Positions 1 to 8,831 of a stretch of DNA of 64,000 nt are shown here, piece after piece. The notes under the pieces were generated by a model. The model was given only the letters and a program-made list of their open reading frames with translations. It had not been told where the DNA came from and did no database searches. Both the position numbers and the translations under genes were made by a program. Position 1 is the stretch's first letter. Every line of letters starts with the position of its first letter. This DNA is from Akkermansia muciniphila (lineage in GTDB: Bacteria > Verrucomicrobiota > Verrucomicrobiia > Verrucomicrobiales > DEV007): NCBI GenBank assembly GCA_945883495.1, contig CAMCXS010000017.1, positions 1 to 64,000 of the forward strand. Direction: 5' to 3'.

Positions 1-1568
1 AGGGAGCCCTTTTCCTTCTCCTCGAAGGTGAGCCAAGCGTTTTGGATGGTGTAGAGGGCGATCGCTTGTTCCCGGGTGATGATTTGTTCGGGATGGAGAG
101 CGACAGCTTGCCAACGGGGGACGCGGGTGAGCGTGGTCCAGATGCCGAGGAACGGGTTGTAGGGATTCACCGAGCGGAGGCTGCCGATTTTTTGCATGTG
201 GTCGGAGCCGCCGCCGACCTTCACGCCTTTTTCGAAGAGGGTGCGGTAGGGCTGAAACCAGGTGAGCCGTTCATCGCCGAATTGCTTGAGCAGCGTTTTG
301 CCATCGAGGAAAAGCCACGCGGGTTGGAGGTCGGCGACGATGCCGTGGGCGGCCATTTGGTCGATGGCTTGCGCGGTCATGAAGTTGCAATGCGTGACGC
401 AGGGCCTGGCTTTGCGGACGGGAAAATCGTTCTCGGCGATGCGGACGTAGGTGTTGACCAGGGTATCGACGGCGCCATCGCCGACCGAGTGGGCGGTGAA
501 CTGGAGTTCCTGGGAGAGGGCCGCCTTGGCCATGCGGTAGAGTTTGTCGGGATCGACGTAGCGCATGCCGCGGTAGGCGGGATCATCGATGCCGTAAGCG
601 GAGGAAACGCCCCAGGGTTGGTTCATGTAGGCGCTACCGGTGAGCATGCCGCCATCGAGGAAAATCTTGATGCCGCGGAGCCAGAGCCAGGGATCGTAGG
701 TGTGCAGCGAATGTTGCGCGGCTTTGGTGATGTTGGCGAAGACTTCGTCTTCCGGGGCTTGGGCGTTGACGCCGTAGTAGAGATAAACGCGACAGGTGAG
801 TTCGGAGCGGTCTTTCAACGCTTGGTAAAGCTTGATGCCGCCATCCGAGGCGTTGCGGTCCGCGATGCTGGTGATGCCGGCTTTGTTGTAATCCGCGAGC
901 AGTTCGCCCAAGCGCTGGACTTGCGTTTCGAAGTCGGCGGACTTTCCGCTGGGCTTGGATTTGATGAGGCGGCCCCCGGCGCGGATGATGCCAGTCGGTT
1001 CGCCCGACGCGTCGCGCTCGATTTTGCCGGGGAGCCCGTCGGTGATTTGAAAATTCCGGTCGATGCTGCTGGCCTGGAGGGCGAGGGAATTCAGGGCGGC
1101 GTCGGGGCCGGTGCGGAAGACGACGGGGTGCTTGGGGGCGGCTGCGTCGAGCTCCTGGCGGGTGGGGAAGCGCTGTTCCCGGAGCCGGGTGATGAAGACC
1201 TGATTCAGGTTGATCCACTCACCCTCGGGAACCACGGCGGCGCGCTGGCGGATGTAGGCCAGCACGCTTTCGATGGTTTCCATCTCCGGAATTTGGTGAT
1301 CGAACTCGTAGGTCGAGGCGCCGGTGGCGTGGACGTGGGAGTCGATCAGTCCGGGCAGGACGGTGGCACCACCCAGGTCAATGACTTTGGCGGCGGATTG
1401 CACGGCCTGCGGATCATCCGTGGCGACGATCCGTTCTCCCTCGATTACCAGGGACGAGCAAACGCGGAACTGGCCATCGACCGTAAGGATCTGGCCGTTG
1501 ACGAACGCGGTCCGGTCCGCGGCTTGCGCAGCGGAGACGGCGAGCAACGCGGCGACGAGCGCCTTCAC
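1..1568 (-). CDS. Secreted amidohydrolase, YtcJ-like (C-terminus outside window)
   Basis: Predicted metal-dependent hydrolase of the amidohydrolase superfamily, family 3 / YtcJ-like; the substrate is unknown. A GTG start overlaps the stop of the upstream DUF1501 gene (GTGA). A signal peptide of about 16 residues is followed by the beta-sandwich segment, the metal-binding SHVH motif at residues 77-80 (after LPGLID), and a late GGGSDH motif near residue 455 that fits the catalytic aspartate. About 522 codons are present without a stop, so only a short C-terminal part is missing. The overlap with DUF1501 argues for translational coupling. Family assignment is strong, specific activity is not predictable. 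Confidence 0.85.
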   Translation of the reverse strand, partial: MKALVAALLAVSAAQAADRTAFVNGQILTVDGQFRVCSSLVIEGERIVATDDPQAVQSAAKVIDLGGATVLPGLIDSHVHATGASTYEFDHQIPEMETIESVLAYIRQRAAVVPEGEWINLNQVFITRLREQRFPTRQELDAAAPKHPVVFRTGPDAALNSLALQASSIDRNFQITDGLPGKIERDASGEPTGIIRAGGRLIKSKPSGKSADFETQVQRLGELLADYNKAGITSIADRNASDGGIKLYQALKDRSELTCRVYLYYGVNAQAPEDEVFANITKAAQHSLHTYDPWLWLRGIKIFLDGGMLTGSAYMNQPWGVSSAYGIDDPAYRGMRYVDPDKLYRMAKAALSQELQFTAHSVGDGAVDTLVNTYVRIAENDFPVRKARPCVTHCNFMTAQAIDQMAAHGIVADLQPAWLFLDGKTLLKQFGDERLTWFQPYRTLFEKGVKVGGGSDHMQKIGSLRSVNPYNPFLGIWTTLTRVPRWQAVALHPEQIITREQAIALYTIQNAWLTFEEKEKGS

Positions 1569-2872
1569 GCAAAGAGCTGGGTGACCGGCTTGCCTTTGTC
1601 GGCCACCGTGAAGGGGCGCAAGGACGGCGAGTAGACGATCTGGTCGAGCGGGAGGCCCAAGGCGTAGGAGATGGTGGCGTTGAGGTCTGGGACGGAGAGT
1701 TTGTTTTCGACTACGTTGGCTCCGATTTCATCCGTGCGACCGTAAACTTGGCCACCCTTGATGCCGCCACCGGCGAGGAGGCAGGAGAAGGCTTGCGGAT
1801 GGTGATCGCGACCTTCGTTGGCGTTGATTTCCGGGGTGCGTCCAAATTCCGTGGCGACGACGACGAGGGTATCGTTGAGGAGCCCGCGGCGATGCAGGTC
1901 ATCGAGGAGGGCGGCCAGAGCTTGGTCGAGGATCTCGGCTTTTTCGGGCAGATTGACGAAGTTTGCGTTGTGGGTGTCCCAGCCTCCGGAGGTGACTTCG
2001 ACGAAGCGGATGCCGTGTTCCACAAGGCGACGGGCGAGGAGGACGCCTTTGCCGAACGGGTCATCGCCGTAGCGGTCACGAGTGGCCTCGGTTTCCTTGG
2101 AGAGATCGAACGCGGCCAGGTCTTTGCTGTTCATGAGCCGGATGGCGTCCTGATACATATCTTGGTAAGCCCGGACGTTGCGCTGATTGTATTTCTCGGC
2201 AAAGGCGCGGTCGAGCTTGGCGGAGACTTCGAGCTGAGAGGTGAACGATTCCTCGGAGAAGAATTCGGGTCGGCGGCTGTTGCGCAATCCTCCGGCGGGA
2301 TCGTTGATCATGAGCGGTTGGTAGGCTGCTTCGAGGAAGCCGGAGCCGGGGTGTTGGCTGTCGTTGCCGATCATCACGTTGCCCGGCAAGGACGGATTAT
2401 CGGTGCCTTGGAGGTGCATCAACCAAGCGCCCATCGCGGGATGGCGGATGGAAGAACGCAGCTCGTAGCTGGTGTGCATGAAGTAGTTCCCCTGTTTGTG
2501 GGCACCCTGGGTGGAGCTGAGGGAACGGATGACCGCGAGGTGCTGCGCGCGTTTGGCGAGGCGGGGCAAGTATTCGCCGAGTTGCAGGCCATCGACGGGC
2601 GTGTTGAGCGTTTTGGTGGGTCCCATCGCCTCTTGGCCTGGCTTCGGATCCAAGGTGTCGAGGTGGCTCATGCCGCCGCTCAAATAAAGGTAGATGACGC
2701 GTTTGGCGGTGGGGATTTGCTTCAACGTGGAAGCGCCCTGGCCGGCGGCGAGCACTTTGTCGCCAAACCAGAGCGACGCCGGGAGCGTGGAAACGCCCAG
2801 GAAGGTCCGGGCCGCGTTGGCGGCGAAACGGCGGCGGGTGAGGAGATCGGCACGATGCAGGTCGGATTTCAT
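1565..2872 (-). CDS. DUF1501 family protein
   Basis: DUF1501 protein of 435 aa, a family expanded in Planctomycetes and Verrucomicrobia and structurally related to the sulfatase/alkaline-phosphatase superfamily. The N-terminus has a twin-arginine-like signal (TRRRFAANAA then a hydrophobic stretch), suggesting export as a folded protein. Motifs visible are YLSGGMSHLDTLDPKPG near residue 65, SGGWDTHN near 295, and TEFGRTP...GRDHHP near 345-360, typical of the family. It lies 11 bp after the DUF1549/1553 gene, the usual partner of DUF1501, and overlaps the next gene. Biochemical role unknown; such pairs are often linked to degradation of complex substrates. Confidence 0.92.
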   Translation of the reverse strand: MKSDLHRADLLTRRRFAANAARTFLGVSTLPASLWFGDKVLAAGQGASTLKQIPTAKRVIYLYLSGGMSHLDTLDPKPGQEAMGPTKTLNTPVDGLQLGEYLPRLAKRAQHLAVIRSLSSTQGAHKQGNYFMHTSYELRSSIRHPAMGAWLMHLQGTDNPSLPGNVMIGNDSQHPGSGFLEAAYQPLMINDPAGGLRNSRRPEFFSEESFTSQLEVSAKLDRAFAEKYNQRNVRAYQDMYQDAIRLMNSKDLAAFDLSKETEATRDRYGDDPFGKGVLLARRLVEHGIRFVEVTSGGWDTHNANFVNLPEKAEILDQALAALLDDLHRRGLLNDTLVVVATEFGRTPEINANEGRDHHPQAFSCLLAGGGIKGGQVYGRTDEIGANVVENKLSVPDLNATISYALGLPLDQIVYSPSLRPFTVADKGKPVTQLFA

Positions 2873-2883
2873 GATGGCGATGC

Positions 2884-5109
2884 TCAGAGATTGAAGAGGA
2901 ATTGACGGGTGTTGAGAAGGGACCAGACCACGAGCTTGGTGCCGTCCCGTTGGGTGTTGCTTTGGAGCGTGGGCAAGAGAAGTTCCCGTTCTTCGGCGGT
3001 CGGTTTGCGACTCAGCATCGTGAGATAGATGGTTTCCAGCCGCTGTTCGGGTCGGGCGCCCTTGAGATCCCGGGAGATGGCGGAGAACGTGCCAGTCAAA
3101 TCGTCGAGAAGATCGCCGTTCAGAAGGGCCAAGGCCTGGGTGATGGAGGCTTGGTCGTTGGCGTTATCGACGAGTTCACGGTCGGATTGACCAAACTCGC
3201 GCACGAAGTGACCGTTCGGGGCGGGGGACGTCAGGTCCGAGGCGCGGACGAATCCGGGGCGGTTTTTGAGGAATTGCTGGAAGGCGCGTTGCTGGACTTC
3301 GGTGACGCCCCATTCCTTGGCTTCGCGTTGCGCCCGGGCGCGTTCGGATTCGGCGAGGGCTTCTTTCTCTGGGGCGAGGACGGCTTTGATCAGCGCTTTG
3401 ACATAGGAACCACCATCGAACCCGCTGCTCATGCTGGTTTCGTCGAGGGCCGGTTCGGGCAAGCCACCGTCGGCCGTGAGAGAGGCCAGTTGCTGGCGGA
3501 AGTTCCCGGGGCCCCCGGGCAGATTTCCGGAGGCGAGGGCGTCGGCCTTCGCGCGCAGTCCAGGCCCGTACACTTGCCGTGCGATGGTTTCCGCCAGTTC
3601 CCCGCGGACCAACGAGGCTTCTTTCTGCGCGGCCTTGATCGCATCCGCATCGCCAGATTCCCGGGCCGCGGCAAGTTTGGCTTGGGTGCCGTCGAGTTTG
3701 GCGGCGAGTTCGTCTTGTTTCGCGGCGACGCCTTGGGCTGCGAGCGCGAATTCTTCCGGAGTGAGATCGTAGACGCCGTTGCCGATCCATTCGACTCGGG
3801 TGATGGCCTCTTTGCGGCGCAGGGCGGCGTGGGGCGACGGGGCATCGACGTCATCGACGACCATGCTCATGAGGGAATCCCAAATTTGCTCCGCGGAGAG
3901 GCGGCGCAGGGCGGGGCCGGCGAAGTCGAACGGTTGGCCAGGGGCGACTTCCACCGGTGAGGCTTCCCGCTGATAGGACTTGGTGAGGTAGAGGGTACGG
4001 AGGAACGCCTTCACGTCGTAGTCCACCGACTTCAAGTGGGACTCCAGGAACTTCAGGAGTTCCGGATGCGAGGGGAGCGTTTGGTCGCGCATGTCATCGA
4101 CCGGCTCGATGATGCCGACGCCCATGACTTTCTTCCAGAGGCGATTGGCGATCACCTTGGTGAAGCGGGGATTGTCTGGCGAGGTAATCCAGGCGGCGAA
4201 CGATTCCACGGGATCGTCTCCGGCGAGCGGCGGCATGGTGCCAAACGGGACTTCGGGCTCGACGAGGTCCTTGGGCTTGGCGTCTGAGTATTGGTAATCG
4301 TGGGGGAGCCGCAAATTGCGATGGGTTTGCTCGACGGTGGTGAAGCGGACTGGTTTGAGAATTTCGCTGGCGGCACGGGCGAAGTCTTTGCGTTCCGCCG
4401 GGTCGGGATGGGCTTTGTTGAAGAGCTTTTGGGCGGCGTTTCCGTTGTGGGAGCCGTTCGAAGTGGTCACACCGAAGGTGAAGGCGGCCATGTGGTAGTA
4501 ATCCATCTGCGTCCAGGTATCGAACGGATGGTTGTGGCACTGGGCGCAGACAATTTGGGTCCCGAGGAAGACTTGGGAGGTAATTGCCAAGTTGTCGAGC
4601 GGCATGCCGAAGTCGCGGAGGTAATAGCCGATGGCGCCGTTGGCCCACGGCTTGCCCTTGGCGGTGAGGAGTTCGCGGACGAGGTCGTCGTAGGGTTTGT
4701 TTGCGCGGAGGGATTCCTTGATCCACTCCTCGTAGGCGTAGCCCGACGGCTGGCTGTTGCCTTGGCCGGCGACCTGGGTTTTGGCGCGAAGAAGGTCCGC
4801 CCAGAAGTGGTAGAAGTGATGGACGTAGGCCTCGGAGGCGAGCAGGTGATCGATGAGCCGGGTGCGGCTGCTTTCGGAATCGTCCGTGAGGAACGATTGG
4901 GTTTCTTCGAGCGTCGGGGTGCGTCCGGCGATGTCGAGATACACGCGGCGGACGAACGTTTCCCCAGAAGCGAGGGGCATCGGCTCTTTGCCGGCTTTCT
5001 TCAGGGACGCTTCAATAAAGGCATCGACCTGAGCGCTGGGAGAGGAAGCGGCCGAGGCGGCGGATATCGAGGCAAGGGCGAAGCAGATCGGCAGGAGCCG
5101 TGGTTTCAT
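2884..5109 (-). CDS. DUF1549/DUF1553 domain protein with c-type heme motif
   Basis: A 741-aa exported protein with a signal peptide (about residues 1-21), DUF1549 (about 28-235, starting FVRRVYLDIAGRTPT) and DUF1553 (about 295-735, with ANRLWKKVMGVGI). A CAQCH motif at residues 188-192 is a CxxCH heme c attachment signature, so periplasmic cytochrome maturation is implied. The segment between residues about 450 and 620 is charged and partly coiled coil. It forms the standard two-gene unit with the downstream DUF1501 gene. The family is known from PVC genomes; its substrate is not known. The start ATG is 25 bp after lpxK. Confidence 0.92.
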   Translation of the reverse strand: MKPRLLPICFALASISAASAASSPSAQVDAFIEASLKKAGKEPMPLASGETFVRRVYLDIAGRTPTLEETQSFLTDDSESSRTRLIDHLLASEAYVHHFYHFWADLLRAKTQVAGQGNSQPSGYAYEEWIKESLRANKPYDDLVRELLTAKGKPWANGAIGYYLRDFGMPLDNLAITSQVFLGTQIVCAQCHNHPFDTWTQMDYYHMAAFTFGVTTSNGSHNGNAAQKLFNKAHPDPAERKDFARAASEILKPVRFTTVEQTHRNLRLPHDYQYSDAKPKDLVEPEVPFGTMPPLAGDDPVESFAAWITSPDNPRFTKVIANRLWKKVMGVGIIEPVDDMRDQTLPSHPELLKFLESHLKSVDYDVKAFLRTLYLTKSYQREASPVEVAPGQPFDFAGPALRRLSAEQIWDSLMSMVVDDVDAPSPHAALRRKEAITRVEWIGNGVYDLTPEEFALAAQGVAAKQDELAAKLDGTQAKLAAARESGDADAIKAAQKEASLVRGELAETIARQVYGPGLRAKADALASGNLPGGPGNFRQQLASLTADGGLPEPALDETSMSSGFDGGSYVKALIKAVLAPEKEALAESERARAQREAKEWGVTEVQQRAFQQFLKNRPGFVRASDLTSPAPNGHFVREFGQSDRELVDNANDQASITQALALLNGDLLDDLTGTFSAISRDLKGARPEQRLETIYLTMLSRKPTAEERELLLPTLQSNTQRDGTKLVVWSLLNTRQFLFNL

Positions 5110-5134
5110 GGGATTCCGGAGCGTGCGATTTCTG

Positions 5135-6334
5135 TCAGAAGAATCGCCGGGCCGGGATCAGAGGTCTCGGCCGGCAGATACGGTCGATACACTCCGTAAA
5201 ACTCTCTTCGTTGCTCAAAATTCCGATTTCCACCCGCAAAAAATACATCGGCACGTCGAAGCGGGGGAGGCGTGGGAAGCGGACGGAGTCTTTTTCCGTG
5301 GTGATGATCATCTTCACGCCGGCGTCGCGGCAATCGTTGATGAAGGTGATGATTTCCTGCTCGGTGTAGCGGTGGTGGTCGGTGAATTGGCGCCGGATGA
5401 GGATTTTCGCGCCGAGGCGTTCGAGGCCGCCTTCAAAGCTTTCGGGAACCGCGATCCCGCTGACCGCGCCGATTTCCATTCCTTGTAGCGCTTCGAGCGG
5501 GATTTGGTCCCGGGTTTCGACGTTTTCCAGGTATTTCGGCTGGTGGGTGCACTCGATGATCTCGGCGGTCCGGTTGTAAAGCCGGATCCGTTCCTTGAGT
5601 TCGTCATTTTCCCCGGGGGTGCCGGTGCACTTGGTGATGAAGATGTAGGTGGCGCGTTTTAGGTTCTTTGGAGGCTCGCGCAGGGTGCCCCGGGGCAGGA
5701 GATACTCGTTTCCAAAGGGCTGGTAGCGATCGATCAGGACGATATCGAGCCGGTGGCGGAGGCGGAGGTATTGCAGGCCGTCGTCGAGGATCAAGGTGTC
5801 ACAGTTGAACTTCTTAATGGCGTGGAGCCCGCTCTTGACCCGGTCCTTGTCGGTGATGACGACGACGTCCTGGAGATTCGAGGCGAGCATGTAGGGCTCG
5901 TCGCCGGCGGTTTTGGAATCGAGGAGGAGCCGGCGGCCGTCGGAAACCACCCGGGGCGGGTCGATTTCCGGTTGGCGGCCCGCGAGACGGGCGGCGAGCC
6001 GGTCACTGAGGGGCGGCTTGACTGATTTGTAGCCGCGGCTCAGGATGGCGACCTTGCGGCCGCCGTCTTGGAGGGAGCGGGCGAATTTTTCGACCACGGG
6101 CGTTTTGCCGGTGCCTCCGACGGTGAGGTTGCCGATGCTGACGACGAGGCAGCCGAGGTTGCGTTCCCGCATGATCCGGTTCCGATAGAGCCAGAGCCGG
6201 AGCTTAACGAGGCTGCGGTAGATTTGAGACAAGCCGTAGAGCGTGGAGCGTAGGACGGTGGCGCGTTTGCCCTGGCGACGTTCCAGGACGACGTCGATCG
6301 CGAACTGTTCCAGCTTCTCGAGAGTCTCCTTCAC
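5135..6334 (-). CDS. lpxK: Tetraacyldisaccharide 4'-kinase
   Basis: LpxK phosphorylates the 4' position of the lipid A disaccharide precursor at the inner membrane, so the organism makes lipid A. At 399 aa it is a little longer than most LpxK. A membrane-associated N-terminal helix precedes the P-loop GGTGKT at residues 73-78 within [17 protein letters not shown], and the LSRGYKS and [10 protein letters not shown] motifs are present. The GTG start directly follows the thrB stop with no gap, which points to translational coupling. The mixture of lipid A, threonine and DUF1501 genes in one run is context rather than pathway. Confidence 0.95.
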   Translation of the reverse strand: MKETLEKLEQFAIDVVLERRQGKRATVLRSTLYGLSQIYRSLVKLRLWLYRNRIMRERNLGCLVVSIGNLTVGGTGKTPVVEKFARSLQDGGRKVAILSRGYKSVKPPLSDRLAARLAGRQPEIDPPRVVSDGRRLLLDSKTAGDEPYMLASNLQDVVVITDKDRVKSGLHAIKKFNCDTLILDDGLQYLRLRHRLDIVLIDRYQPFGNEYLLPRGTLREPPKNLKRATYIFITKCTGTPGENDELKERIRLYNRTAEIIECTHQPKYLENVETRDQIPLEALQGMEIGAVSGIAVPESFEGGLERLGAKILIRRQFTDHHRYTEQEIITFINDCRDAGVKMIITTEKDSVRFPRLPRFDVPMYFLRVEIGILSNEESFTECIDRICRPRPLIPARRFF

Positions 6335-7225
6335 TCACGAGGAGGCGGTAGCCGGGGCGTGAGACCAGCTCACCCCAGTGTTATCGACGGCTGCCAAATG
6401 GATGGCGGGAGACGGGGAATCGTCGCACGCGGCCTGCATGGCGGCGGCGATCGCGGGTGCGGCATCTGGATCCGCGGTGATGCAGGCGATGGTGGAACCG
6501 GATCCACTGAGGAACCCGCCGAGCGCGCCCGCTTCTTCTCCGGCGGCGACGATGCGGCGGAGGCCGGGATTGAGCGGCTCGCGGTAAGGTTCGTGGAGGG
6601 CGTCATGCATCAAGCCGCGGAGGGCAGGGTAGTTTCCGGAGGCGAACGCGGCGGCGATCGCGCTAGCGTAGCCCGTGTTGGCCACGGCCTCCGGGAAGGC
6701 GATCTGCTTCGGGAGGACGCGCCGGGCATCCTCGGTGCGGACTTCGTGGCGGCGGATGAGGAGAACCAGGCGGAGGCTGGGATCCACGGGGAAGCGGAAG
6801 CGGCTGCCATTGGGACCGCCGACGAAAAATCCGCCGAAGACGGCTGGACCGGCATTGTCCGGGTGACCTTCCAAGGCGGAGCACTCACGGAAAAGGTCAT
6901 CAAGCGTCAACGGCTCGCCATGAAGGGCGTTGAGGCCAGCGAGAATTCCAAGGCGGAGGGTGACGCTGCTGCCCAAACCCCGGGAAACGGGCACATTCCC
7001 GGAGATTTCCCATTGAAAGGGCTGGCTCTGGATCCCGCTGGCTTCGAAGAATCGTTGCGCCGCCTGATCCGCCATGGGATGGGCGGGCGTCGAGCCATCC
7101 AAGGTGATTTTCACCAGGTTGTGTAGGTCGAGAGCAAGGCCGAGGCAGTCGAAACCGGGCCCGAGATTGGAAGTGGTGCCGGCGACGCGGACCACGACCT
7201 GGGCGGGTTGATGAGCAAGAGGCAT
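6335..7225 (-). CDS. thrB: Homoserine kinase
   Basis: GHMP-family kinase that phosphorylates L-homoserine in threonine biosynthesis (cytoplasm). The chosen ATG gives 296 aa starting MPLAHQPAQVVVRVAGTTSNLGPGFDCLG, with the family's early SNLGPGFDCLG motif near residues 19-29. The glycine-rich ATP loop VPVSRGLGSSVT lies near residue 80, and a C-terminal GGFLSGSGST motif near residue 245. An upstream in-frame ATG would add 21 residues that do not resemble the family. It is first in the minus-strand run ending in the amidohydrolase and is divergent from rph across 76 bp, which should hold both promoters. Confidence 0.95.
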   Translation of the reverse strand: MPLAHQPAQVVVRVAGTTSNLGPGFDCLGLALDLHNLVKITLDGSTPAHPMADQAAQRFFEASGIQSQPFQWEISGNVPVSRGLGSSVTLRLGILAGLNALHGEPLTLDDLFRECSALEGHPDNAGPAVFGGFFVGGPNGSRFRFPVDPSLRLVLLIRRHEVRTEDARRVLPKQIAFPEAVANTGYASAIAAAFASGNYPALRGLMHDALHEPYREPLNPGLRRIVAAGEEAGALGGFLSGSGSTIACITADPDAAPAIAAAMQAACDDSPSPAIHLAAVDNTGVSWSHAPATASS

Positions 7226-7301
7226 GGTCGGGCGGGATCGGGCTAGTGGCGGCTCTAAATAGTTGCAAGGTGCGGGGAAAACAAGCAATTAAGCAGGCGT
7301 C

Positions 7302-8087
7302 ATGGATCGCAAGGATGGCCGCAGGCCCGAACAACTTCGCCCGGTCACCTTTGAACCGGATATCGCCCCTCACGCGCAAGGCTCCGTCTTGGTGGCCTTT
7401 GGGAAAACCCGGGTGATCTGCTCCGCGATGGTGGAGGATCAAGTGCCGGGCTGGATGAAGGCGCAAGGCGTGCCGGGCGGTTGGCTCACGGCGGAATACA
7501 GCATGCTGCCTTCTTCCACGCTGGAACGCAAACCTCGCGATATCAACCGTGGGAAACTCGATGGCCGGTCCTCGGAGATTCAGCGCTTGATCGGGCGCGC
7601 TTTGCGGGCCGTGGTCGATCTGCGGGCTCTGGGGCCGCGGACGCTTTGGATCGATTGTGATGTGCTCCAGGCAGACGGAGGCACCCGGACGGCCTCGATC
7701 ACGGGGGCGTGCGTGGCGGTGGCGATCGCTTTCCGGCGGTTGGTGGCGAATGGCACGTTGCGCAAATCGCCGTTGCGCCAGTTGGTCGCGGCGGTGAGCA
7801 CGGGAGTTCTCGAGGGACGCTGCCTGCTCGATCTCTGTTACGAGGAGGACCGGGACGCCACGGTGGATTGCAATATCGTGGGGACAAAAGGGGGAGATTT
7901 GGTGGAAGTGCAGTGCTCGGGAGAGGAAGCGGTTTTCCCCCGCAAAGACCTCGACGCGATGCTCGAACTAGCGGGCAAGGGCATCGCGGAACTGCTCCGG
8001 CTTCAGCAGGAAGCAATCGACGGGGTGGCCGACGGGCCATCGGGAAAACCGGTTTTGGATTTGTCCGAGCAATTCCCGTTGTCGTAA
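7302..8087 (+). CDS. rph: Ribonuclease PH
   Basis: Phosphorolytic 3'-5' exoribonuclease that trims tRNA 3' ends. The 261-aa product has the RNase PH hallmark segments: RPVTFEPDIAPHAQGSVLVAFGKTRVICSA at the N-terminus, then GWLTAEYSMLPSST and REINRGKLDGRSSEIQRLIGRALR-like sequence (here RDINRGKLDGRSSEIQRL), and DVLQADGGTRTASITGA near residues 125-140, including the phosphate-binding region. Length is only slightly above the usual 240-260. It is transcribed away from thrB and is followed by rpmB. Confidence 0.96.
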   Translation: MDRKDGRRPEQLRPVTFEPDIAPHAQGSVLVAFGKTRVICSAMVEDQVPGWMKAQGVPGGWLTAEYSMLPSSTLERKPRDINRGKLDGRSSEIQRLIGRALRAVVDLRALGPRTLWIDCDVLQADGGTRTASITGACVAVAIAFRRLVANGTLRKSPLRQLVAAVSTGVLEGRCLLDLCYEEDRDATVDCNIVGTKGGDLVEVQCSGEEAVFPRKDLDAMLELAGKGIAELLRLQQEAIDGVADGPSGKPVLDLSEQFPLS

Positions 8088-8177
8088 GGAGGGAAATCGC
8101 TTGACCGGAGATGGCAACGCTGCCACCCTATGCGCCCCGCTTTCCGGGCCATTGCGAAAATCACACCCGTCATTCCC

Positions 8178-8441
8178 ATGTCTAGAGTTTGCAGCATCCG
8201 CGGATCCCGAGTCACCAGCGGGAGAAGAATCCACCGCAGTGGTTTGGCGAAGAAAAAGGGCGGTATCGGCCGCCACGTGACCAAGACGGTCAAGCGGACT
8301 TTTTCGCCGAATCTCAAGGTTAAGCGCATCTGGGTCCCTGAGTTGAACCGCCACGTCCGTGTCAAGCTTTCCGCTCGCGCGTTGAAGACGGTCGACAAGA
8401 ATGGGGCTTTCGCGACGCTCAAAGAGGCGGGACTGATCTAA
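8178..8441 (+). CDS. rpmB: 50S ribosomal protein L28
   Basis: Ribosomal protein bL28, 87 aa. The chosen ATG gives MSRVCSIRGSRVTSGRRIHRSGLAKKKGG, matching the family N-terminus (C-x-[IV]-x-G...G..V.H....). An upstream in-frame ATG would add 16 residues unlike L28 and is rejected. The central TKTVKRTFSPNLKVKRIW segment is the conserved core. The protein keeps one early cysteine but lacks the four-cysteine zinc ribbon seen in some L28 proteins. It is followed by a non-coding gap of about 157 bp before the next small gene. Confidence 0.95.
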   Translation: MSRVCSIRGSRVTSGRRIHRSGLAKKKGGIGRHVTKTVKRTFSPNLKVKRIWVPELNRHVRVKLSARALKTVDKNGAFATLKEAGLI

Positions 8442-8598
8442 TTTTGTGTTGTCGACAGGGGGGCGCTCCGCAAAATTTGAAGGAATCGTCACAATCGGCA
8501 AGGCTGCTCTTGCGTTCCTCCTTTCGTCGTGTGACGCTCCCCCCAGCCCGTAAGGGGCCCGAAAAAAACTCTTTCGAATCGTAAACTCTCAGATCACC

Positions 8599-8802
8599 AT
8601 GGCATTCAGCGTTGTTTCCAAAAAATCTGGCAAGACCTATTATCTTCACGTTCGCGAGCAGACGAACAAGGATGGTAAGACCACGAAGCTTTATTTCTTT
8701 GCTCGTGAGGAGAAGGATGGCGTCCTCAAGGCTCTTCCTGATGGCTACAGCGTCATCGAAAACGAGCGCACCGGGCTTCCGTTCCTCAAGCGCAAGGCCT
8801 GA
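8599..8802 (+). CDS. Conserved small protein of unknown function (67 aa)
   Basis: Small basic protein starting MAFSVVSKKSGKTYYLHVREQ with YFFAREEKDGVLKALPDGY and ending ENERTGLPFLKRKA. The pattern GKTYYLH...YFFAR...LPxGYxVxExxRTGxPxLK is one I recall from small uncharacterised proteins in several phyla, so it is probably a real, conserved gene; the function is unknown. The alternating charged and aromatic pattern suggests a small beta-rich fold. It stands between rpmB and a convergent minus-strand gene, with no operon partner. Confidence 0.8.
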   Translation: MAFSVVSKKSGKTYYLHVREQTNKDGKTTKLYFFAREEKDGVLKALPDGYSVIENERTGLPFLKRKA

Positions 8803-8831
8803 TTCACCATCTTCATTTTGTCCGCTAGCCC

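Noticed and set aside
42-1634. A 530-codon open frame on the plus strand
   Set aside because: It is the mirror of the amidohydrolase gene; composition is Gly/Asp/Val-rich, typical of a GC-rich antisense frame, and there is no family signature.
1748-2905. A 385-codon plus-strand frame
   Set aside because: Antisense to the well-supported DUF1501 gene, with typical shadow composition.
2902-3960. A 352-codon plus-strand frame
   Set aside because: Antisense to DUF1549/1553.
4291-5199. A 302-codon plus-strand frame
   Set aside because: Antisense to the DUF1549/1553 N-terminus.
8440-8477. Inverted repeat AATTTTG...CAAAATT after rpmB considered as terminator
   Set aside because: The stem is only 7 bp with a large loop and no T-run follows.
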